64,000 nt of DNA from Psychromonas sp. MME1 (GTDB taxonomy: Bacteria > Pseudomonadota > Gammaproteobacteria > Enterobacterales > Psychromonadaceae), in NCBI RefSeq assembly GCF_041080865.1, contig NZ_CP160906.1, positions 3,309,629 to 3,373,628 of the forward strand, read 5' to 3'. The notes beneath the pieces are model-generated. The model saw only the letters and a list, made by a program, of their open reading frames with translations. It did not search any database and was not told the origin of the DNA. Shown here piece after piece: positions 57,676 through 64,000 of this stretch (position 1 is its first letter; every line of letters begins with the position of its first letter). The position numbers were made by a program, and so were the translations under genes.

Positions 57676-57966
57676 ATGATATTACATACCGTTAATAAAT
57701 CGCCCTTTGCTTCATTTGCTATTGGCGATTGCCTTGAATTACTGAGTGATAATGATAGCCTGTTACTGATAGAGGATGCGGTTATTGCCACTGCCGCTGA
57801 CCATCACTATTTTGCTGAGCTTGATAAATTATCAGAACAAGGTCGCTTGTTCGTATTAGCAGCCGATCTTGATGCTCGTGGCATCTGCAATAAAATCGCC
57901 AAGCAATGCTGCTACGCAGAGTTTGTTGAGCTCGCTGCTACACATCAGAGTCAACTGGCTTGGTGA
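57676..57966 (+). CDS. tusB: TusB, sulfurtransferase complex subunit
   Basis: A 96-residue DsrH-like protein starting MILHTVNKSPFASFAI, with LLSDNDSLLLIEDAVIA and FVLAADLDARGI, as in TusB. It is the third subunit of the TusBCD complex, one base after tusC. The str operon follows, the same tus-rpsL order as in enterobacteria. Confidence 0.92.
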   Translation: MILHTVNKSPFASFAIGDCLELLSDNDSLLLIEDAVIATAADHHYFAELDKLSEQGRLFVLAADLDARGICNKIAKQCCYAEFVELAATHQSQLAW

Positions 57967-58012
57967 GCTTCCCAGACGATATTTTGTGATCAAAAACCCA
58001 ATTGCTTAATTA

Positions 58013-58041
58013 TTGACTCCTTTTCCCAATCAGCGTAAACT
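58013..58041 (+). promoter_or_regulatory. Sigma-70 promoter of the str operon
   Basis: TTGACT (58013-58018) and TAAACT (58036-58041) are spaced by 17 bases, about 60 bases before rpsL. A small leader hairpin AACCCTT (58047-58053) with AAGGGTT (58059-58065) follows and is then trailed by GATTTTTC. This could be an early attenuation or stability element. Confidence 0.7.
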
Positions 58042-58101
58042 CTTGCAACCCTTATTTTAAGGGTTGATTTTTCACACACATATTTTAGGAGCTATTTAAT
58101 A

Positions 58102-58476
58102 ATGGCAACAATTTCACAATTGGTACGCAGCCCGCGTAAGGACAAAGTTCAAAAAACTAATGTTCCTGCGTTAGAAGCGTGTCCACAAAAACGTGGCGTA
58201 TGTACTCGTGTATATACTACTACACCAAAAAAACCTAACTCAGCGATGCGTAAAGTTGCTCGTGTTCGTCTAACTAACGGTTTCGAAGTTACTTCGTACA
58301 TCGGTGGTGAAGGCCATAACTTGCAAGAGCATAGTGTAATCTTGATCCGTGGCGGTCGTGTAAAAGATTTACCAGGTGTTCGTTACCATACTGTTCGTGG
58401 TGCACTAGATACTTCTGGTGTTGCAGCACGTCGTAAAGGTCGTTCTAAGTACGGTGCTAAAAAGCCAAAATCATAA
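58102..58476 (+). CDS. rpsL: Small ribosomal subunit protein uS12
   Basis: A 124-residue protein with [17 protein letters not shown] and [13 protein letters not shown], both with the wild-type lysines linked to streptomycin sensitivity. It is a decoding-centre protein and the first gene of the str operon. AGGAG precedes the ATG. Confidence 0.99.
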   Translation: MATISQLVRSPRKDKVQKTNVPALEACPQKRGVCTRVYTTTPKKPNSAMRKVARVRLTNGFEVTSYIGGEGHNLQEHSVILIRGGRVKDLPGVRYHTVRGALDTSGVAARRKGRSKYGAKKPKS

Positions 58477-58559
58477 GCTTTTCCGTAAGTAAGGCCAAAC
58501 AAACACTATTTTAATTTAATATGTTTTGGGTAAAATCCTGAAGCACACGGAGAATAAAG

Positions 58560-59030
58560 ATGCCAAGAAGACGCGTCGTAGCTACTCGTAAAATCCTTCC
58601 AGATCCTAAGTTCGGATCGGAACTTTTAGCAAAATTCGTTAACGTTGTAATGGTTGACGGTAAAAAATCTATTTCAGAAAAAATCGTATATGGTGCACTT
58701 GAAGCAGCTGCTGAAAAAAGCGGTAAAGCAGCACTAGATATATTTGAAGTAGCTCTTGAAAATATACGCCCAAGCGTCGAGGTTAAATCTCGTCGTGTTG
58801 GTGGTTCAACATACCAAGTACCAGTAGAAGTTCGTCCTTCTCGTCGTAATGCGTTAGCAATGCGTTGGTTAGTTGAAGCATCACGTAAGCGTGGTGAAAA
58901 ATCAATGGCATTACGTATGGCTGGTGAGCTAGTTGATGCAGCAGATAATAAAGGCTCTGCGGTTAAGAAACGTGAAGACGTTCACCGTATGGCTGACGCA
59001 AACAAAGCGTTTGCACACTACCGTTGGTAG
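58560..59030 (+). CDS. rpsG: Small ribosomal subunit protein uS7
   Basis: A 156-residue protein, [20 protein letters not shown] to [13 protein letters not shown], as in S7. It nucleates assembly of the 30S head and represses the str operon through the rpsL-rpsG gap in E. coli. The 83-base gap here may hold such a site, but I could not define it. Confidence 0.99.
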   Translation: MPRRRVVATRKILPDPKFGSELLAKFVNVVMVDGKKSISEKIVYGALEAAAEKSGKAALDIFEVALENIRPSVEVKSRRVGGSTYQVPVEVRPSRRNALAMRWLVEASRKRGEKSMALRMAGELVDAADNKGSAVKKREDVHRMADANKAFAHYRW

Positions 59031-59095
59031 GAGATTTAGCGTAGGCTTTTGTCTATGCTATTTTGTGATTAAGCAGTATTTAAAAGGACATCAAT

Positions 59096-61189
59096 TTGTC
59101 ACGTACAACCCCAATTGAGCATTACCGTAATATCGGTATTGTTGCTCATGTCGATGCCGGTAAAACTACAACGACAGAGCGTGTATTGTTCTACACTGGT
59201 ATTTCTCACAAAATAGGTGAGGTACATGATGGTGCAGCGACAATGGACTGGATGGAGCAGGAGCAGGAGCGTGGTATTACTATCACTTCCGCAGCAACTA
59301 CCACATTTTGGTCGGGCATGCAGGGGCAGTATGCACAACACCGTATCAATATTATCGATACGCCGGGGCACGTTGACTTCACTATTGAAGTTGAACGCTC
59401 ACTGCGCGTATTAGATGGTGCGGTTGTTGTCTTTTGCGCGACATCCGGTGTAGAGCCTCAATCTGAAACTGTATGGCGTCAAGCTAATAAATACCACGTT
59501 CCACGTTTGGTATTTATTAATAAGATGGATCGTACAGGGGCGGATTTTGAAGCTGTTATTGCACAAATCCATACTCGCTTAGGTGCAACTTGTGTCCCAA
59601 TTCATTTGAATATCGGTGCGGAAGATGGATTTAAAGGGGTAATCGACCTGATTAAAATGAAGGCGATTGATTGGAACGATGCAGATCAAGGAATGACGTT
59701 TGAGTATCACGACATTCCTGCTGAATTACAAGAACGCGCGCAAAAATTGCACGATGAACTTGTTGATACAGCTGCTGAAGCAAACGACTTCTTAATGGAA
59801 AAATACCTTGAAGAAGGTGAACTTTCTGAAGAAGAGATTAAAGCTGGTTTACGTATTCGTACGTTAAACAATGAAATAGTACTAGCAACCTGTGGTAGCG
59901 CCTTTAAAAATAAAGGTGTGCAAGCGGTGCTAGATGCCGTCATTGACTACCTTCCTTCTCCGACTGAAGTTGCCGCCATTAAAGGCGTCGATGAACATGA
60001 GAAAGAAGTGGCGTGTCCAGCTACTGATGAAGCCCCCTTTGCGGCGCTTGCATTTAAAATAGCAACGGACCCATTCGTGGGCACTTTGACATTTATGCGC
60101 GTCTATTCTGGAGTGGTTAATTCAGGGGATCACTTTTATAACTCAGTGAAAATGAAGAAAGAACGTTTTGGCCGCATCGTGCAGATGCATGCCAATGACC
60201 GTAAAGAGATCAAAGAGGTTTACGCGGGCGATATCGCCGCTGCTGTTGGCCTTAAAGATGTGACGACGGGTGATACGCTTTGTTCTCCTGATCATAAAGT
60301 GATTCTAGAACGTATGGAATTTCCTGAGCCGGTAATTCAAATTGCGGTTGAGCCAAAAACCAAGGCAGACCAAGATAAATTGATTATCGCATTAGAGAAA
60401 CTCGCTGCTGAAGATCCTTCATTCCGTTTTGAAACGAATAAAGAGTCTGGGCAGATTTTGATCTCTGGTATGGGTGAGCTTCACCTAGATATTATCGTTG
60501 ATCGCATGCGTCGTGAATTTAGCGTGAACTGTAACGTGGGACATCCACAGGTAGCCTATCGAGAAACTATCCGCAAAGCGGTATCAGTGGAAGGTAAATT
60601 TATTCGTCAGGGTGAAGGACCAAGCCATTATGGCCATGTCCATCTCAAACTAGAGCCACTTGAAAATGGCGCTGGTTTTGAATTTGTTAACGAAGTTGTT
60701 GATGGTAGTGTTCCTAAGGAATACATCCCAGCAGTTAACAAAGGCTGTTTCGAACAGATGAACCAAGGTGTACTAGCCGGATTCCCGATGCTAGACATAA
60801 GAGCAACATTAACAGGTGGTTCATACCATGATGTTGACTCAAGTGAAATGGCGTTTAAAATTGCCGCAATGATGGGCTTTAGAGATGGTGCATTAAAAGC
60901 TGATGCAACGATTCTTGAACCTGTGATGAAAGTAGAAGTGACAACGCCTGAAGATTGGATGGGTGATGTGGTTGGCGATTTAAATCGTCGTCGTGGTATG
61001 ATTGAAGGTATGGATGATGGCCCCGGTGGTGTTAAAATTATTCATGCTAAAGTGCCACTTGCAGAAATGTTTGGTTATGCAACCGCAGTACGCTCAGCAA
61101 CACAAGGTCGTGCATCATATTCAATGGAATTTTCCGAGTATGCTGATGCGCCGAAAAAAATTGCTAATGCAATTATTGATGCGAAATAA
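59096..61189 (+). CDS. fusA: Elongation factor G
   Basis: A 697-residue translational GTPase with [19 protein letters not shown] (G1), DTPGHVDF (G3), NKMDRTGAD (G4) and the domain IV region [16 protein letters not shown]. The start is TTG at 59096, preceded by AAAGGA, since it gives [13 protein letters not shown], matching the family N-terminus, and no ATG or GTG is available there. EF-G catalyses ribosomal translocation. Confidence 0.97.
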   Translation: MSRTTPIEHYRNIGIVAHVDAGKTTTTERVLFYTGISHKIGEVHDGAATMDWMEQEQERGITITSAATTTFWSGMQGQYAQHRINIIDTPGHVDFTIEVERSLRVLDGAVVVFCATSGVEPQSETVWRQANKYHVPRLVFINKMDRTGADFEAVIAQIHTRLGATCVPIHLNIGAEDGFKGVIDLIKMKAIDWNDADQGMTFEYHDIPAELQERAQKLHDELVDTAAEANDFLMEKYLEEGELSEEEIKAGLRIRTLNNEIVLATCGSAFKNKGVQAVLDAVIDYLPSPTEVAAIKGVDEHEKEVACPATDEAPFAALAFKIATDPFVGTLTFMRVYSGVVNSGDHFYNSVKMKKERFGRIVQMHANDRKEIKEVYAGDIAAAVGLKDVTTGDTLCSPDHKVILERMEFPEPVIQIAVEPKTKADQDKLIIALEKLAAEDPSFRFETNKESGQILISGMGELHLDIIVDRMRREFSVNCNVGHPQVAYRETIRKAVSVEGKFIRQGEGPSHYGHVHLKLEPLENGAGFEFVNEVVDGSVPKEYIPAVNKGCFEQMNQGVLAGFPMLDIRATLTGGSYHDVDSSEMAFKIAAMMGFRDGALKADATILEPVMKVEVTTPEDWMGDVVGDLNRRRGMIEGMDDGPGGVKIIHAKVPLAEMFGYATAVRSATQGRASYSMEFSEYADAPKKIANAIIDAK

Positions 61190-61263
61190 AAAATAAATTA
61201 AACTAGCGCCTTTCCATGTGATGGCATGTGGAGAGGTATTAACTGATAAAGAAGGTACACACT

Positions 61264-62448
61264 GTGTCTAAAAAACAATTTGAACGTAATAAACCACATG
61301 TAAACGTAGGAACAATCGGCCACGTTGACCATGGTAAAACTACACTAACTGCTGCTATCTCTGCTGTATTAACAAGAAAATTTGGTGGCGACATTAAAGA
61401 TTTCTCTCAAATCGATAATGCTCCAGAAGAGCGTGAGCGCGGTATTACAATTAATACTTCTCACATCGAGTACGATACAGAAACTCGTCACTACGCACAC
61501 GTAGACTGTCCTGGACATGCCGATTATGTTAAAAACATGATCACTGGTGCTGCTCAAATGGACGGTGGTATCCTAGTTGTTGCTGCAACTGATGGTCCAA
61601 TGCCACAAACTCGTGAGCACATCCTACTTTCTCGTCAAGTTGGTGTTCCTCACTTAATCGTGTTCCTAAACAAATGTGACATGGTTGATGATGAAGAGCT
61701 ACTTGAACTAGTAGAAATGGAAGTTCGTGAACTTCTTTCTGAATACGATTTCCCAGGTGATGATATCCCAGTAATTCAAGGTTCTGCTCTTAAAGCACTT
61801 GAAGGTGATGCAGCATGGGAAGAGAAAATCATTGAACTAGCTGATGCACTAGATTCATACATCCCACTTCCAGAGCGTGATGTTGACAAACCATTCATCC
61901 TACCAATTGAAGATGTATTCTCAATTGCTGGTCGTGGTACTGTTGTTACTGGTCGTGTTGAGCGCGGTATCATCAAAGTTGGTGAGTCTGTTGAAATCGT
62001 TGGTCTACGTCCAACAGTTACAACTACTTGTACTGGTGTTGAGATGTTCCGTAAACTTCTTGACGAAGGTCGTGCTGGTGAGAACGTTGGTGTTCTTCTA
62101 CGTGGTACTAAGCGTGATGACGTTGAACGTGGTCAAGTTCTTGCTAAGCCTGGTTCAATCAAACCACACACTAAATTTGAAGGTGAAGTGTACATCCTAA
62201 GTAAAGATGAGGGTGGTCGTCACACTCCTTTCTTTAAAGGTTACCGTCCACAGTTCTATTTCCGTACTACTGACATCACTGGTGCTGTTGAGCTTCCAGA
62301 AGGTGTTGAAATGGTAATGCCTGGTGATAACCTTAAGTTCGTTGTTGAACTAATTGGTCCAATCGCTATGGATGAAGGTCTACGTTTCGCGATTCGTGAA
62401 GGTGGCCGTACTGTTGGTGCTGGTGTTGTTTCTAAAATCATCGAATAA
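61264..62448 (+). CDS. tuf: Elongation factor Tu
   Basis: A 394-residue GTPase, GTG start, with [18 protein letters not shown] (G1), [29 protein letters not shown] (G3) and [10 protein letters not shown] (G4). It delivers aminoacyl-tRNA. It lies 74 bases after fusA in the usual str order. Another tuf copy is common elsewhere, but secE in this window is not preceded by one. Confidence 0.98.
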   Translation: MSKKQFERNKPHVNVGTIGHVDHGKTTLTAAISAVLTRKFGGDIKDFSQIDNAPEERERGITINTSHIEYDTETRHYAHVDCPGHADYVKNMITGAAQMDGGILVVAATDGPMPQTREHILLSRQVGVPHLIVFLNKCDMVDDEELLELVEMEVRELLSEYDFPGDDIPVIQGSALKALEGDAAWEEKIIELADALDSYIPLPERDVDKPFILPIEDVFSIAGRGTVVTGRVERGIIKVGESVEIVGLRPTVTTTCTGVEMFRKLLDEGRAGENVGVLLRGTKRDDVERGQVLAKPGSIKPHTKFEGEVYILSKDEGGRHTPFFKGYRPQFYFRTTDITGAVELPEGVEMVMPGDNLKFVVELIGPIAMDEGLRFAIREGGRTVGAGVVSKIIE

Positions 62449-62473
62449 TTTTTATTCGTAGATTGAACAATAC

Positions 62474-62503
62474 AAAAAAGAGAGCTTAGGCTCTCTTTTT
62501 TTA
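62474..62503 (+). terminator. Rho-independent terminator after tuf
   Basis: GAGAGC (62480-62485), loop TTAG, and GCTCTC (62490-62495) are flanked by a run of As before and seven or more Ts after, 25 bases past the tuf stop. Confidence 0.95.
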
Positions 62504-62530
62504 TGCGTGAAGAAAAGCGTCGGCTTGTTT

Positions 62531-62692
62531 ATACCAACTCCGGTAAGTATGTGATCTAAATTTTGCGTAGGAAAAATAGCTTAATTCAAGGCGTAATTTG
62601 ACGTAAATGGTTATTCCCTTTGCGAAAATTACAACGCAGCAGTAAGTTGTTTTAACCAGTAAAATAGATCAGCTATTTATCGGAATTGGTAT
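62531..62692. mobile_element. MITE-like element downstream of tuf
   Basis: The ends are imperfect inverted repeats: ATACCAACTCCGGTAAGTAT at 62531, and the complement of the right end reads ATACCAATTCCGATAAATAG (ending at 62692). The core holds AATGGTTATTCCCTTTGCGA, near-identical to the complement of the core at 47888 although the ends differ. It has no coding capacity. It looks like a small non-autonomous transposable element. Confidence 0.65.
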
Positions 62693-63032
62693 TAAATTGC
62701 GCAGTGAAGTAATGCTAAAAGCCGTTTACATTATTTCCCTCTATGGTGTATATGCGCTGTGTATTCTCCTGTGGTTGCCTATGTGGTGCATTTTTTGACT
62801 GTTCCCGTTGCGCATAATACCATTCCGCATAATATTGTAATATTGTGGTCACCCATTAGTTAGTTCCGGTCAGGGCTTGTTTAGGAAAAATGATGGAGAG
62901 CAGGGGGCATGATTGAGTAATAGCAGGTTATTACGATTGAATGCAACGCTGTTATCTATTATTTTAACCAATAATCTAGATCAGATACTTATGTGGATTG
63001 GTATGCCCATTTTATGATATTAACTATACGGC
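62693..63032. other. Intergenic stretch without recognised feature
   Basis: I see no gene, strong hairpin or repeat here. Short frames are all under 40 codons and lack a ribosome binding site. The sequence is of average composition. Confidence 0.5.
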
Positions 63033-63061
63033 TTGACAGGTGTGGTGTAAGGTTCTAAATT
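63033..63061 (+). promoter_or_regulatory. Sigma-70 promoter of hipBA
   Basis: TTGACA (63033-63038), 17-base spacer, TAAATT (63056-63061). The -35 is consensus. It lies 55 bases before the hipB start. Confidence 0.75.
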
Positions 63062-63065
63062 ATGG

Positions 63066-63094
63066 ACATTAAGCTAATTAATTGTGTTTAGTGT
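63066..63094. promoter_or_regulatory. Candidate HipB operator
   Basis: ACATTAAGC at 63066-63074 and GTTTAGTGT at 63086-63094 form an imperfect dyad (7 of 9 positions) just downstream of the -10 box. HipB-type antitoxins bind such palindromes to repress their own operon. The assignment is by position and symmetry only. Confidence 0.4.
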
Positions 63095-63115
63095 AACTGA
63101 ATTAGGACTTTTTGT

Positions 63116-63439
63116 ATGAGGGATATGACCGCCGGCGCATTAGCCGAAGAGCTAGGCGAAAGATTGAAGCAAGCTCGACTAAATCGAGACCTCACTCAAT
63201 CCGAAGTGGCAGTGCTTGCTGGCATAGCCCGTAAAACTGTTATGAATGCAGAAAAAGGAAAAGTGCAACTCGATATCATGATTGCAATATTAATGGCATT
63301 AGACCTAGCAGATCAGTTAGACCTATTTCTTCCTCAACAAGAAATTTCTCCCCTACAGTTGGCCAAATTGCAAGGCAAGAAAAGACAGAGAGCTTCGGGG
63401 CAACGCAGCAATAAAGATGAGGAGCCCTCTGAATGGTAA
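63116..63439 (+). CDS. HipB-like antitoxin, XRE-family helix-turn-helix protein
   Basis: A 107-residue protein with an XRE helix-turn-helix (ERLKQARLNRDLTQSEVAVL, AGIARKTVMNAEKG) and a charged tail KKRQRASGQRSNKDEEPSEW. It precedes a hipA-type gene whose start overlaps its stop (TAATG), the classic antitoxin-first arrangement. It should bind HipA and repress the operon. An alternative start at 63125 would shorten it by three residues. Confidence 0.88.
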   Translation: MRDMTAGALAEELGERLKQARLNRDLTQSEVAVLAGIARKTVMNAEKGKVQLDIMIAILMALDLADQLDLFLPQQEISPLQLAKLQGKKRQRASGQRSNKDEEPSEW

Positions 63440-64000
63440 TGGAAGTCATTAAAATAACTTACCAAGATGAAGTGGTTGGCGCCGTTAGTTTTGACACAGA
63501 GAAAGGGGGCGGATCATTTGAATACGCTCCTAGCTTCGTAAAAAATGGCATCGAACTATCCCCAATCAAAATGCCATTATCAGGTAGAATTTATAGCTTT
63601 CCTGAGCTAGATTTCAATACTTTTAAAGGTCTGCCTGGATTAATTGCGGATTCATTGCCTGATGATTTTGGTAACGCGGTTCTCAACGCGTGGGTTGCCG
63701 GACAAGGTCGTTCACCGAGCGAAATTACGCCGTTACAACGCCTTCAATATACGGGCAAGCGTGGCATGGGAGCATTGGAATATGCTCCGGCTACACAGTT
63801 GCGAAGTTTAAATGCTTCACAACCTGTACAAATCCAATCGCTCGTTTCAATTGCACAGGAAATATTAGATTCACGAGGTGGTTTTGCAGTAAAACTAAAA
63901 CAAAATGGCCAAGATGATCGGGAAGCAATGATCTCTTTATTATCTGTTGGTATGAGTGCAGGTGGAGCACGACCGAAAGCGGTATTGGCATTTAATGAAG
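63433..64000 (+). CDS. HipA-family serine/threonine kinase toxin (3' end off window)
   Basis: The open frame from ATG 63433 (or ATG 63439, overlapping the hipB stop) reaches the right edge, giving 189 codons. It shows the HipA N-terminal region: FPELDFNTFKGLPGLIADSL, PDDFGNAVLNAWVAGQG, LQYTGKRGMGALEYAPA, then LSVGMSAGGARPKAVLAFNE, where HipA kinases begin the phosphate-binding part. HipA toxins phosphorylate aminoacyl-tRNA synthetases or similar targets and cause growth arrest. The catalytic Asp region is outside the window, so activity cannot be judged. Confidence 0.88.
   Translation, partial: MVMEVIKITYQDEVVGAVSFDTEKGGGSFEYAPSFVKNGIELSPIKMPLSGRIYSFPELDFNTFKGLPGLIADSLPDDFGNAVLNAWVAGQGRSPSEITPLQRLQYTGKRGMGALEYAPATQLRSLNASQPVQIQSLVSIAQEILDSRGGFAVKLKQNGQDDREAMISLLSVGMSAGGARPKAVLAFNE

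Overview
The window looks like chromosome of a low-GC marine gammaproteobacterium. Its ribosomal protein, rpoBC and str-operon genes are of gammaproteobacterial type, and the order cysD-cysN-SLC13 permease-cysC with an RfaH-type ops site fits the Vibrionales/Alteromonadales side (for example a Psychromonas-like organism). The genus is a guess from gene order and from a densely repeated intergenic palindrome. No rRNA, tRNA, CRISPR or prophage was seen.

Layout. 1-4020 (minus): a periplasmic binding protein followed by a large hybrid histidine kinase cut by the left edge, a sensory pair without transporter genes. 4158-4865: a short-chain dehydrogenase. 5215-11026: sulfate activation operon (cysD, cysN, SLC13-type permease, cysC) ending in a DHH phosphoesterase that may remove the by-product pAp. 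11041-19000: SLBB export protein, Wzz chain-length regulator, a RAYT transposase (minus) and a beta-CASP nuclease, separated by clusters of multi-hairpin repeats. 19161-19234: JUMPstart/ops element and a 14-bp hairpin. 19513-37919: a tightly packed surface polysaccharide (O-antigen or capsule) operon with modules for dTDP-Fuc4NAc (rfbB, rfbA, WecE-like, acetyltransferase, WecF-like), a possible CMP-ulosonate (aldolase fusion, HAD phosphatase, KdsB-like) and UDP-L-FucNAc (fnlA, fnlB, fnlC, WbuB-like), plus Wzx, Wzy, other transferases and an initiating phosphosugar transferase. 38117-43583: WbpM-type dehydratase, Wzi and Ugd. 44136-56410: secE-nusG, rplKA, rplJL and rpoBC with leader, attenuator and terminators. 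56506-57966: RidA and TusDCB. 58102-62448: str operon rpsL-rpsG-fusA-tuf. 63116-64000: a HipBA-type toxin-antitoxin pair, hipA cut by the right edge.

Three things stand out. First, a family of palindromic repeats fills nearly every gap between operons from 4.9 to 43.9 kb. Its stems vary by paired changes, it surrounds a RAYT gene, and three repeat copies carry a duplicate of the end of that gene. Second, the polysaccharide operon holds an aldolase fused to a Maf/DUF115-like domain, followed by a HAD phosphatase and a CMP-sugar synthetase, which suggests an unusual route to a 3-deoxy-ulosonic acid. Third, five genes are each broken by a single-base shift (acetyltransferase, a glycosyltransferase, fnlB, fnlC, tusD); either this is an indel-prone assembly or the polysaccharide locus is decaying or switching.
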